Positions 46,900-58,319 of a stretch of DNA of 64,000 nt are shown one piece after another; the first letter of the stretch is position 1, and every line of letters begins with the position of its first letter. The stretch spans positions 30,337,089 to 30,401,088 of the forward strand of contig OZ020488.1 of NCBI GenBank assembly GCA_963971405.1. The letters are read 5' to 3'. Origin of the DNA: Psococerastis gibbosa. Lineage: Eukaryota > Arthropoda > Insecta > Psocodea > Psocidae. The notes under the pieces are model-generated. The model did no database searches and was not told the DNA's origin. It saw nothing but the letters and a program-made list of their open reading frames with translations. A program made the translations under genes and the position numbers.

Positions 46900-47310
46900 G
46901 TACGTAAAAAAAAAATCATGTATTGGGGGTTTTATTTTATTTGTTTTAGGCTAACTCAATTTTGTTACCAAAAAACATTTTTCTCAAAAACGGCTCTAAC
47001 GTGTTTTCTTTTTACTTGACAGGTATTGTACTTGTTACTAATATTTATATTGTTTATAAGCAAAACACTTGAGTTTTTTTTTTTTAATTTTAATGAAATA
47101 TTACTAATAAATAATTTTTCTACGGAACCTGTCTATCGATGCTTTCTAGCTTCAGGTATGTTTCAGATGATAGAATAACAGAACACGCCTTTGGATAGGG
47201 AAAGTCGAGGCAACCGAAATTTAAAGCTAGGAAAATTATTTACCATGAAAATACTCATTTAACCTGTATCGGTACCAATACTAATTTGATAAATAGGAAA
47301 GCATGTAGAA
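46900..47310 (+). mobile_element. Old GCTTTCC-ended element fragment
   Basis: Only the right half is recognisable (GGCTAACTCAATTTTG, CTATCGATGCTTTCTAG, TTCAGGTATGTTTCAG and GATAAATAGGAAAGC). It separates the two tRNA-Gln genes. Confidence 0.55.
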
Positions 47311-47520
47311 CGGGTTTACTAGTTTTTTATGGATATTCCGTTTATGGCCCCACCCACTTATTCATCTTGTGCACAATCAACCCGAGGTGAAGTCAATAAA
47401 CCAAAATTAATGTTGAAGATAATGTAACACGGCAAGTGCAACTCAACGCCACTGCGCGTATCGACCCAGCATGGCGAGAGTGCAATATGACATGGTGAAA
47501 TTCCACTCACTCCGGCAAGC

Positions 47521-47592
47521 GGTCCCATGGTGTAATGGTTAGCACTCTGGACTCTGAATCCAGCGATCCGAGTTCAAATCTCGGTGGGACCT
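47521..47592 (+). tRNA. tRNA-Gln (CTG)
   Basis: This gene differs from the upstream tRNA-Gln at one base in the anticodon (loop CTCTGAA, anticodon CTG, reads CAG). The acceptor stem GGTCCCA/TGGGACC is intact and a T-rich terminator follows. The two genes are in the same orientation about 750 bp apart and probably arose by local duplication. Confidence 0.96.
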
Positions 47593-48267
47593 GTTATTTT
47601 TTTTTCTTTAGCTTCTACAATATTATTCTTGTTATTCTTTAACGTTATATTAAAATATATTTGAGGCTACTGCAGTTAAGGTATGCTATGCTTAATCTTA
47701 TTATTATTATTTTTAAACCTTTGAATATGAATAATACGTTGTGTTTTTATAATTATGTTTGCATTCGTTGAAAATTAAATAAAATTAAGTGTAAGAATAT
47801 TATTTAGCCACTAATTACTTACAGTAAATAAAGTTACAGCGAGAACATATGAATGATTCTCTCAAGCTGGCTATATTATTGTGGTTGCCAGTACAAAACT
47901 AGGCTCTGTCTCCGAGATTTTATTGTAAAGGTATGCATATCGTAACTGTACTGTAATATTAAAAATTTCACCATTCCGCATTGTATTAGCACATTAAAAT
48001 AAAACATTGATTACTGTAGGTATTGTACATATTAATTATTTTAACCGTATTATTTACTTGCCGTACCGTGCGTGTTGCTATTTTGTTGAGTTACTATATG
48101 ATTATACAGTAGTATAACTCAACAAAATATTGCTCATTACCGTAAGCTTAATTCAGAATTTCCGATAAACTTGTAGGCCTATCACCATTAAACATAGGCC
48201 GAATGAGGTTGCCGTACCTCAAAGCGAAGATAAAGGGAACTAATTAAATTATTTCCATCACACTGAT

Positions 48268-48591
48268 TTAAGAGTGTACAGCCCGTAGGAAAATGGCAGC
48301 CCGAAATGTAATACTTTTTATTTTTTATTTACTGCATCATATAATAAGGTATTTTTAGTTTTCGAAATTGTAGTTTTTTTTTTATAAAATCGCTAATTGT
48401 TTATAAAATATTTGCATGTTTCTGAAAAAACTACAATTTCGAAAATTAAAAATTCTTATAATATGATGCAAAGCAGTCTTCTACAACTTTGATGAGCCAA
48501 AAATCATTAATAGCATGCTTAGTTAATTAAATAAAAAATAAAAAGTATTAAATTTCGGGCTGCCAATTTCCTACGGGCTGTACACTCTTAA
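48268..48591. mobile_element. TTAA-bordered foldback MITE, copy 1
   Basis: The ends TTAAGAGTGTACAGCCCGTA and TACGGGCTGTACACTCTTAA are inverted. The inner arms around CGAAATTGTAG and CTACAATTTCG also pair. The TTAA borders resemble piggyBac targets. No ORF. Confidence 0.8.
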
Positions 48592-49777
48592 ATGAAATTT
48601 TGCACGTAACTACGTAAGCTATCAGCTACTGTGTATCTTCACGAAATTTCAGACGAATTGGTACACATACACGCATGCTTCTCAAAATTTTTTCTATACA
48701 TTTAATGTACAAAACTATCATTCTCCGTGGAGAATAGGCTATCTTACAGTATCTATTACCATTTGGAGGTGAGTTACGCGACATTTCACAGAGCTGAGTG
48801 CAATTTGGGATCGTAATATGCCCCATTACCGACTTAAATTCGCAATGAAGCAAGAGATTTTGAATTACGGAACATTGAATGGGGTATATTGTAAACCAAT
48901 CACCGAATGTCCAAACAACTCGAATCAAATAACTAATCCCGGTATTTGCCTCACAAAGAAATCGGACGATATAAAATTCCCGTATTCCCCATTCGCATTA
49001 GCTCATAGCCAGCTCATAATAGGTTCTCCATACACACAACGAACGCGAGAAGAGAGACCTCGTTGAATATGGTATGCTGACTAAATCGAGACTTCCTCAT
49101 CTAGGACTCAGTGAAAGAAAATTAAGGCCATACGCCCCAACGATATGAAAAATGCCTTTTGCGAAATTAATTGCCATCTCTTTTGGAGCCTTGGAATATT
49201 GTACTGCAGAATAGGCTACATCAATTTTTTATACACTACGATTTTTCACGATTATAAATAAAAAAGTGAACCCGTACATGCTTTCCTATTTATTAATTAT
49301 TATAGGTACCTACCGCAATATTTCCGTGGTAAATAATATAAAAAAAACTAGTAGCGTTGGCGAGGGGGGGGGGGGCACTCCTATTCTTAATAGAATAGGT
49401 TAGAGCTCATAATCATGACTGCGCAATGGTGCAAACTGCATATCAATAATTGTATGGCTCTTCTTCTAAGGCCACAATCTTAACGATTAGTTGACAGCAA
49501 CTCCCTACATATCATCCTCCATTTCACTCGGTCCTGCGCTTTTCTCATCAGTTCTTGGTATAAGTGGCGAATTATCCCATGGGCACTTGGGGCACAGGCC
49601 CACGGCCCCCAAAAAATACCTAAAATTCCGGCCCCCCCAAACTATACTTTTTTTTAAATAAAAAAATTGAATGTTGAAAACAATTTACAAACAAAGTTTT
49701 GAAATTGGCGGGAAATTAAACAATTTTTTGTCTACAACGTTGGTAGACAGAGTGTTCACCCACGGCCCCCACAGGGG

Positions 49778-50168
49778 TTAAGAGTGTACAGCCCGTAGGA
49801 AATTGGCAACCCGAAATGTATTACATTTTATTTTTTATTTAATTAACTAAGCATGTTATTAAAGATTTGGCTCATCAAAGTTGTAGAAGACTACTTCATG
49901 CATCATATAATAAGGTATTTTTAGTTTTCGAAATTGTAGTTTTTTTATAAAATCGCTTTTAAGTGAAAAGTTATTGTTTATAAAATATCTGCATGTTTAT
50001 GAAAAAAAACTATAATTTCGAAAATTAAAAATATCTTATTATATGATGCATGAAGTATAGTCTTCTACAACTTTGATGAGCCAAATCTTTAATAACATGC
50101 TTAGTTAATTAAATAAAAAAGAAAAAAGAAAAAAGGTTGCCAATTTCCTACGGGCTGCACACTCTTAA
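49778..50168. mobile_element. TTAA-bordered foldback MITE, copy 2
   Basis: Second copy of the family at 48268, in the same intron. It keeps an extra segment (CATCAAAGTTGTAGAAGAC) on both arms, so it is the fuller form. It ends about 190 bp from the donor of KIND exon 50531-50356. Confidence 0.8.
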
Positions 50169-50355
50169 TCGGGCAATGTCTTGGTACGTTCGAGCTCCTG
50201 CGTCTTGCTACAGTTCATCCATGAATTTTTTCTTCGGCCGCCTTCCTCTATTGGTTCCTTCTACTGTGTCTTCAATGATGGTGTGTACCAGATTTTGGTT
50301 CCTTAACAAATGCCACTGCAAACCTATCACTGCCGTTTTCTCAGTGCTGGCTTAC

Positions 50356-50531
50356 CTTCTCCCAACCGGGACCTTCAGTGGTCCGTCTGTTGTGCAAGAA
50401 CTCAGGCGCCACCAGTGCCACGTGGTCTGGGTCGAGACCGCAGCAAGGCTCCAACAGGACGCGGCCGCGGGAGCTGCAGAGGATGGCGGACGGGGGGATA
50501 ACGGGCACCCCCTCTGCAGGTTTCAGTTGCC
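50356..50531 (-). CDS. KIND domain exon (PPSAILCSSRG segment)
   Basis: The acceptor is TTATTTCAG|GG and the donor GAGAAG|GTAAGC. It enters in phase 1 and leaves in phase 0, 176 nt. The frame reads QLKPAEGVPVIPPSAILCSS and later LVAPEFLHN and GPGWEK. The PPSAIL strand followed by an APEFL motif is typical of the KIND domain of PTPN13 and FRMPD2, where APE is a relic of the kinase activation segment. The exon is strikingly GC-rich compared with the surrounding intron. The next exon starts exactly at the conserved VYSLGMTL helix. Confidence 0.82.
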
Positions 50532-50761
50532 CTGAAATAATGGAGAAAATAGTTTAGTAGAACTCGGTTAGTACCAACGATAATAAAACATAAGAGATGG
50601 CCCCTAACCACAAGCGAAGTATGGCCCAAAACCGATGAAACGTAGGGACAAATTACAAAGGAAACGGCAAAGGAAGGGTTTCTAGGTTATATGGCTCCAA
50701 AATAAAAAAAAGTAATATTGTCAAAAACAAAAAAAGAACCGGTCCGAGTTTACTCGAACAT

Positions 50762-51547
50762 GCTTTCCAATTTATCGATTAGTAGAGAGAGAAAATGATT
50801 AATTTCATGGTAAATAATTTTCCTATGGTTAAATTTCGGATAAAACGGGGGGGGGGGGGGGGGGGTCGTCCACCTGACGTCACTGAATTCTAGATAGGTC
50901 GGGCCAACAAATTACCACACAATGCATTAGAGTGTGAATATGCTTTCATTTTTTCAAAGGCCCAGAACCCAATGGTTTTTGGAAAAGTAAATTGTCCTGT
51001 TTTGCTACTCAATTTAACGCCCAAAACATGCCTGAAGGTAGAAATCATCGATAGAAAGGTTTCGCAGAAAAATTATTTTTTAGTAATTTTTCATTAAAAT
51101 TTAGTTATTTTTATTTTGTTACCCCCAGAAGCAAACTATCAAGGGGCAAGCGACCCCCCGCATTTTATCAACATTAATAACGACTACAATATATGTGAAT
51201 TTAAAAGAAATCATTGGAGCCGTTTTTGAGAAATAATTTTTTTAGACGCGTTTTTGGAGTTTCTTGAGAATAAAACCCCCCCAAATTGAGTTAGCCCAAA
51301 ATAAAAAAATAGTCCCGAGGTATGATTCTTATAAACCTAAATGCCAAATTTCATTCAAATCCACCGAGTAGTTTGCCCGGAAATCGATGAACAGACAGAC
51401 AGAGCGAAAGACAGACAGACAGACATTTCGTAAAAACCACTTTTTTGGGTTCCTGGGACCTCAAAACGTGTGAATCCGTTGAAATCTCCGAATCGAAAAT
51501 TTGGGCCATCACAAAGCTTTCCTTATACTACGTATAAATTGGAAAGC
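50762..51547 (-). mobile_element. GCTTTCC-ended dispersed element
   Basis: A reverse-orientation near-complete copy with a long poly-G run (about 50847-50865) and the (GACA)n tract. It lies between KIND exon 50531-50356 and the candidate exon near 51.75 kb. Confidence 0.78.
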
Positions 51548-51728
51548 AACACCGACAACGCAACAGGCATGGTTGACAACAGAACTCCGGCGCGGTAAAT
51601 TCTGCATACTCACAATTTAAAAAGCTTCGCATTGCCGTGCTGGGCTTATCGCGACAACTACCCCCTTACTCTATGAAACTACTGTTGATTGAAGTGTTAA
51701 TTGACTGAGCTGAGGATTCCCACCTTAC

Positions 51729-51781
51729 CTGCCTGGTAAGTACTTAGCAGAGACTCGGACACGAAGGCAAGTTTTGCGTTC
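51729..51781 (-). CDS. Candidate exon of the KIND domain N-terminal part
   Basis: This 53-nt stretch lies between a weak acceptor (ending AAATAG) and a strong donor (GGCAG|GTAAGG). Its open frame reads NAKLAFVSESLLSTYQA. It leaves in phase 1, which is what exon 50531-50356 needs, and the joined product would continue into the recognised KIND segment. The helix-like SESLLSTYQ stretch sits where KIND domains have the helix before the PPSAILL-type strand. The acceptor falls at the edge of a degraded copy of the dispersed repeat with GCTTTCC ends, so this could be chance. It is a proposal, not an assignment. Confidence 0.35.
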
Positions 51782-52065
51782 CTATTTACAAGTATATGTT
51801 GGTATAAAGAAAACTTGGTGGTGATCGAAATTTTGATTTCCAGATTTCAATGGATTTACAAGTTTTGAGGTCGCAGGATACCAATTTCATTTTTCCGAAA
51901 TATCTCTCTGAAACTCAATTTTGGGCCAAACTACTCGATATAATTTGATGAAATGCGGCATGAAGGTTCACAAAAATATTGTCCAGTGATTTTATTTCAT
52001 TTTTTTTATAACTTCATTGGGGGGGGGGGGGTTATACACCGGCTCCAACGATTTCTTCTAAATTC
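51779..52065 (+). mobile_element. GCTTTCC-ended element fragment
   Basis: A degraded left half: GGTATAAAGAAAACTTGGTG, TCGAAATTTTGATTTCCAG and GATGAAATGCGGCATGAAGG, then poly-G. Its left edge overlaps the proposed acceptor of the candidate KIND exon. Confidence 0.55.
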
Positions 52066-53875
52066 GCATATATTACAGAAGCATGCGTAATTACGATAAC
52101 CCCTACTAATTCCTTAAGTTCCCATAGAATCCCCCTCCCTTAAAGGCATACAGTAATTTTTTTATTATATTTTAATTAATGTCCTGAACTCCTGAAGGAC
52201 GTTTTTATGGGCCCCGGCCTACTTAGGGTGGCCCCTTGCCTCCCAACTCTTTCCAAAATGGCCAAATTGGTGTTTTTATATACTACTTCCATATTATCCT
52301 GTTCCATCATAATTCATAATAGAATATACACAAAGAAAGTTCAAATTCAATGAACCAATTTCATTTTCGCAATTTTCAAAATAAGATAACACACACACAC
52401 ACGTATTTACTTAGAACAGAGCCATATTAAAACACCGCGAAACTTACTAGTTTTCCGTATTTGTATTAATTTAAACCCAATGGAATAAGACCCAATATAT
52501 AGGCTACATTTCAATGTGGATTGGAGAAATCACTTAAACTAACTAACTTGAAGGAGCGAGGAGATAAGAGGGGAAAACGGAAGCTGAAATTCGGGCTCAT
52601 TTTGAAAGGAGCGACATAAAGCAAAGCCCCTGTTGCAGAGAGAAGGTTTCGGAAGAATACCCTCATTGGTCTCATTTCGCGGTACCGTGGAGTACAAAAG
52701 GGCTTCAACATTTATTATTTATGAGACAAAGATAGTCAAAGATATGAATTTTGAATCATCCGATCGCGATACTTTATGTTTTCAGCCAAATATAATATAC
52801 TTAAGAGTAGAAGCCAACGGTCCCTAGTATAGTCATCATGACTACAACTGCAAATGATCGCCAATCTTCGATAGAAGAGGCATTTGAAGACGAAGAAGAG
52901 CAAATCGGACACCACATTGCGTGTTTTTTCGTACCTAGGTATGAATTCTCTCCTCAATCCCGTTTCCGTTCATTTTTCCATGCCTCGCTTTCTTTAAAAT
53001 GATCAGTATGTACCGTACAGTCACCACAGTCGTTCCGTGGTTCACTAAGTGGAACGTATATTGTCGTAAGGCGAAAAAACAACTTTACTCTTAGTTTGAA
53101 TGCACCAATCACGGATGCTCTTCAAGTTTTGGTACTCATTTAATATACAGTACTTACTTACTACTTAATCCTTGGCGCTACGGACCGTGAAGGGCCTTGG
53201 CCTGTTTCTGCCGCCTCACTCCAGCCTGCGCTCTCTTTCGCCAGTCATCGAGTATCGACGCCAAGGGTCGCCAGATCCACCTCGACGTCATCCAGCCATC
53301 GTATCCGTGGTCGTCCTACTCGTCTTCTCCCTTGGGGCACCTTGTGTAAGGCTGCTCTGGCATTTGCTCCCCTTGCACTAGCCACCTGATGCGGGCTCTA
53401 TTGATTTGGGCTCTTGGTATATCGCGTAGAGCTCATCATTTCTACGGACTCGCCACTCTCACACTCATTGAATATGGAGATATATACGGGATAAAAATTA
53501 CAACTCAACGCTATAAGCAAAGGTCAAAGGACCAACGACCGAAACCTGAAACTGGCATTAATGCCATGCCTGAAATCCCATTTCATCCATGAACAAAACG
53601 TTGATGTCAAAATCAAGTAGCATGGACCGAATCCTAATCAAAGAGATTCCAGCTATTGATATCTGCAGATGGACATGGACACAGGACATATACGATAGCT
53701 GTGCTGCAAAGCTGGAATTGTTCTGTCACCGAATCCGTGGATTCAACAGCCTAGACTGAAACTGGAGAGTAATCCCCTGGGTCTGTCTTCTGCACTCAGA
53801 GAATTTAAATCGATTTTGGTTGGCAAAAGTATTGCAACTTCACATCTCTGCTATAAATCCTACCCTGCATTTATT

Positions 53876-54720
53876 GCTTTCCTATTTATACGTGCTATAG
53901 TTAGGGGTACCAGAATTCAGAAAGCTCAATTCCTGACACCTGAACCAAAGTGGCATCATTTTATATAGTGTAAATTTCCTTCTGCTTGCTTCTTGCTTCC
54001 TTCTTGCTTTCCTATTTATACGTACTATATTTAGGGGTACCAGAATTCAGAAAGCTCAATTCCTGACACCTGAACCAAAGTGGCATCATTTTATATAGTG
54101 TAAATTTCCTTCTGCTTGCTTCTTGCTTTCCTATTTATACGTACTATAGTTAGGGGTACCAGAATTCAGAAAGCTCAATTCCTGACACCTGAACCAAAGT
54201 GGCATCATTTTATATAGTGTAAATTTCCTTCTGCTTCCTTCTTGCTTTCCTATTTATACGTACTATAGTTAGGGGTACCAGAATTCAGAAAGCTCAATTC
54301 CTGACACCTGAACCAAAGTGGCATCATTTTATATAGTGTAAATTTCCTTCTGCTTGCTTCTTGCTTTCCTATTTATACGTACTATAGTTAGGGGTACCAG
54401 AATTCAGAAAGCTCAATTCCTGACACCTGAACCAAAGTGGCATCATTTTATATAGTGTAAATTTCCTTCTGCTTGCTTCTTGCTTTCCTATTTATACGTA
54501 CTATAGTTAGGGGTACCAGAATTCAGAAAGCTCAATTCCTGACACCTGAACCAAAGTGGCATCATTTTATATAGTGTAAATTTCCTTCTGCTTCCTTCTT
54601 GCTTTCCTATTTATACGTACTATAGTTAGGGGTGCCAGAATTCGGAAAGCTCAATTCCTGACACCTGAACCAAAATGGCATCATTTTATATAGTGTAAAT
54701 TTCCTTCTGAAGTGTCACAT
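53876..54720. repeat. Seven-unit tandem array, about 119 bp per unit
   Basis: GTTAGGGGTACCAGAATTC-type starts recur with TTAGGGG(T) at 53901, 54031, 54150, 54269, 54387, 54506 and 54625. Each unit also contains GCTTTCCTATTTATACGTAC from the host element. Units are almost identical; the last is more diverged (GGTGCCAGAATTCGGAAAG). Confidence 0.95.
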
Positions 54721-55042
54721 AATATCTAGTGTAAATTTCCTTCTGAAGTGTCACATAATATCTAGTGTAAATTTACTTGTGCATTTCACTGTTAAAAACT
54801 GCAATGCTAGATTTAAAAATAAAAAAAATTGTCATATTATGTTATAATAATATATGTTCCCACCAAATTTTGAATTAAAATTAAAGCGCGAAAAAGTATT
54901 TAATTTCAGTAAAAAACTTTTTTCACATTTTTAACGTTGAGAAATCAATCTTTTCAACATTGGCATATTTTTCGTAAAATTCCTGACATTCACCCGGCAA
55001 TTCCTGACGGTAGTCTGAATCCCTGACGCCTGGTAACCCTAA
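53901..55042. mobile_element. TIR element, its left part tandemly amplified
   Basis: The ends TTAGGGGTACCAG and CTGGTAACCCTAA are inverted and flanked by CTATAG on both sides (53895-53900, 55043-55048). The left part recurs in the tandem array; the single-copy right part holds GTGTCACATAATATCTAGTG twice and an AT-rich stretch. Confidence 0.65.
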
Positions 55043-55324
55043 CTATAGTAGTACTAGTATAAGGAAAGCTTTGTGATTTTCGATTACGACATTTCAGTGG
55101 ATTTAAAAGTTTTGAGGCCCCCGGAACCAAAAAAAGTGGTTTTCACGAAATGTTTGTCTGTTCATTGATTTGCGGGCAAACTACTCAATGGATTTTGATG
55201 AAATCTGGCATGCAGGTTCACGAAAATCATACCTCGGATCCATTTTTAGTTTATTTTAAGCTAACTCAATTTTGGGGGGTTTTACCCGCCAAAAACAAAA
55301 ACAAATAAACGTCTAATAAAATTA

Positions 55325-58125
55325 TTCCTCAAAAACGAAAAAAAAGAAGTTATGGATAACTCATGCCCCAATGGATGGCGTAGCATACCCTGCCACTAAT
55401 TACTGTGTTATATAGTACTATATATTGGTTTATATATTCTTGACTATGCAATCCCAGGCCCACCGATCAATTCAGTGCTTATATTATATAATATTCTGGC
55501 CAGTAAAATTAAAATTAATAAATGAGAAAACTCAACAACACGCAAACAGTTAATCGTTATGCAGTGTTTGAGTGTGAACTATGCACCTTAATATATTGAA
55601 AAATGAGCTCAGCGAGCGAAGGAGTAATTAAAATTCCATTATCTCCCACACTCATGAATATAGTATAGCGAGAGAAATAAAGCAAGTTATTTGAGAAAGT
55701 ACCCAAAGTTAGATAATATTCAACAATAGAAATCCAAAGAGAGTGACAACAATAAAGCGAGCCCCGGACTTTCAAATAAAAAATACCCCCTATTCTCATC
55801 TTCTGCTTCCCAGCAGCAGACTAAAAAAAAGAAGAGAAAAACCTCTCGACACGGAGAAAAGAATAAGAGTTCCATTGAAATTGTCGCGGAGATATCAAAC
55901 ACGGAACAATCATAATTGAACAAAATACAATACTTACTCCTATTTCATATTCCTCAGCTGAAATTCAACAAGACAGAAGAAAACGAATAAAAAAGACAGA
56001 AATTACCAAGTTTTTTTTTATCGAAATCTCTCAGCTATTTTTTCTCGGAGATTTCAGAGAAGTGTATTATCGTAAGTCGCAGTGGAGAAGCAGAAATCAT
56101 ATTTTTAGCTTAGCAAGATTATATCGTAATCTTGTTTGTAGCCTGTTGCCACACTTTTTGTGGGTACGATTTTTATTGTGTAGTATTTACTTTAGGAATG
56201 TTTTCATTTTAAATATTTTTCACTACTTCTTCTTCTTCAAGTTGCAACCGGCTGGCTGGCTGGCAGGAACATGTGGTATCGATGGCTCCATCACTTGCTG
56301 TAGATCCTCATTTCTCTTTTCTGGGGCGCCCAGGTCGGTTGACGCCTCCTATGGTTCCCTCTATGATACAGCTTACGAAATACTTTTGAGTTCAATTTTT
56401 GAGAGACAATCGAACGCGGTAAAAATATTTTTGAATCCTGGGGCCAACTGCTACGCTTTTTTAGTGACTGTCATAGGAGCCTTTGGAACGCTGGAAGGAA
56501 GAGTTGGAAACTGACCTCCGCGAGGTGGGAGTCCGTAGATGGTGGAGCGTTGTACAAAGCAGAGGCCACAGCCTGTAGAGCCAGAAGAAGAAGAAGATGA
56601 AGAAGAAGAAGAAGAGGAAGAAGAAGAAGTCATAGGAGACGTGGCGAGTGACTCTAAAATTACAAACCTATTTTTGACAAATGCCCGATCTCTCCTATAT
56701 ATGGTACTAGTAGTACTCTAACACTACCTATTCTTGCATAATAGTCGATACAACTACTAACTATTTATATTATTGAAAATAGCCATATACTATCTAAAGA
56801 AGAAACCACGTCTTGTTTGTTGGGGAGAGATTTTCACGGTTTATTAGCCAAACGTAACGTCTGGCGATTTAAAGTCAGTGATTAAAAAGTCAAACTCAGT
56901 CGCGTTTTCACGCACTGATATTATTTTTACTCGTATTTTAGAATTTACTACTTAAAGGGAGATTTCCCCCGTTAAATCTGCGGCTATGTTGAATTTGGCA
57001 AGTTTAACGAATGCCAGATTATTTCCAATTAGTAATGAAAACAGCTTTTAGCGATTTCCCTTCACAAACCTCATCGCATTGTACTGTACTACTGCAGCCG
57101 TCGTACCGACGATAACGAATAACTTATTCGGGAATAACTGTAGATAATCATAAATAAACCCCCAATGAATGTAAATTGACCTACGGGAATTAAAGTGGAA
57201 TAAGAATTAAATTAAAAATAGTTTGTCAACAGAGATTAATATTGCTGTTAACTGTTGCATATATTAGAATGTTATATATAGTGCATATATTTAGATAGAC
57301 TTCCTAAATGTCAATGTGTACAGAAAATTTGCAAAAATAGTTACTGTTATAAATAATTTATTTAGTACATGATCATGGTGGCTCCCATGATAATAAACGT
57401 TTTATTGACTACTGTTATAGTTCCCGTCTATGCAATGGCTAGTATTTCCCTGATCTTGCTACATTCGACTTTGTGTTTTTATAACCCGTTTTAAGACCCC
57501 ATAAAAGAGACAGTATAATATGTCATGTATCCTAATAACGTACAAGTAGAGCGGCTCTAAACTCAAACCCCACTTCCAACATTTCCAGAGCTCACTGCTG
57601 AGTGTATAAATTGCCTTTTAATGACGCAGAAGATCTAAACTTTAAAGACTGGGTTAGCCATTAAAACGTGACACACTGAGATCAATTTGAGTGAAATGAG
57701 CAAAGTCGACAAATGGCTATGGAGGGAACGTTTCTGCAGGGACGAACTGGTACCAAACAGAGCAGAATTTAGGTAACTTTGGGGGGAGCAAATCGGACAC
57801 CCCCAAAATCGGTTTATCGTCGTCATCATCATCAAAGCAAACCCATATTTAATCCAACTTTTGCAACAAGACAAGTACATAAAATGATATAGATTGTATA
57901 AAATTTAAAATTCAATTTAAATAAGCTAATTTAAATTAAGTCATATTACATTGAAGACTTTACTAGGAATTAACCAGCCCAACTGTGTTTCCACGTGCTA
58001 GGGCCGGTGTAGTGTTTGAATTTAAGTCAGATTTTTTATGGCGGTGTGTAGGTACGTATGTAAAAGTGAATATTTTAGAAAATATTATGTAACGATTATA
58101 AATATGAACAAAATTATCAGTGAAA
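55325..58125. other. Non-coding apart from a LINE tail
   Basis: Contains the LINE fragment at 56465-56640. The remainder is AT-rich sequence with no supported exon. Confidence 0.4.
56465..56640 (+). pseudogene. LINE C-terminal fragment with (GAA)n tail
   Basis: The frame reads LERWKEELETDLREVGVRRW, then WSVVQSRGHSL and a stop, as at the end of many LINE ORF2 proteins. It is followed by CCAGAAGAAGAAGAAG as a simple 3' tail. 5'-truncated. Confidence 0.6.
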
Positions 58126-58130
58126 TGTAA

Positions 58131-58319
58131 GACGAGTAGTTTGCCCGGAAATCGACGAACAGACAGACAGAGCGACAGAGCGACAAACAGACAGACATTT
58201 CGTAAAAACCACTTTTTTGGGTTCCTGGGGCCTCAAAACGTGTAAATCCGTTGAAATCTCGGAATCGAAAATTTCGACCATCACAAAGCTTTCCTTATAC
58301 TACGTATGAATTGGAAAGC
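58131..58319 (-). mobile_element. GCTTTCC-ended element terminal fragment
   Basis: A truncated reverse copy: GACGAGTAGTTTGCCCGG, (GACA)n, TTTTTTGGGTTCCTGGGG, TACGTATGAATTGGAAAGC. Confidence 0.7.

Larger units (their letters stand above)
4448..51781 (-). other. Gene model: KIND-FERM-PDZ scaffold protein (FRMPD2/PTPN13 family), partial
   Basis: A chain of minus-strand exons encodes, in order, a KIND domain, a three-lobed FERM domain and a PDZ domain. That order is known for FRMPD2 and PTPN13, which sit under the plasma membrane and at cell junctions. KIND is a catalytically dead kinase-like fold that binds partners, FERM binds membrane lipids and protein tails, and PDZ binds C-terminal peptides. 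Exons 50531-50356, 43758-43615, 41675-41580, 40342-40206, 38174-37886, 35809-35495, 34617-34178, 33549-33153 and 30072-29717 join in frame with AG/GT sites. Exons 25965-22247, 21028-21010 and 4783-4448 follow on the same strand, but the phase link from the PDZ exon is broken, so their membership is inferred. The 5' end lies beyond 51.8 kb and the 3' end beyond the left edge. No tyrosine phosphatase domain is seen, so the window cannot decide between an FRMPD2-like and a PTPN13-like protein. Confidence 0.8.
53876..55320 (+). mobile_element. GCTTTCC-ended element split by an insertion and tandem array
   Basis: It begins GCTTTCCTATTTATACG, is interrupted at CTATAG, and resumes at 55043 with CTATAGTAGTACTAGTATAAG and AAGCTTTGTGATTTTCG, to the (A)n/CGTCTAATAAAATTATTCC region. 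The right terminus is missing. Confidence 0.65.

Noticed and set aside
50137-50535. 132-codon plus-strand frame
   Set aside because: It spans a MITE end and the antisense of the KIND exon. The minus strand has matching splice sites and KIND motifs.
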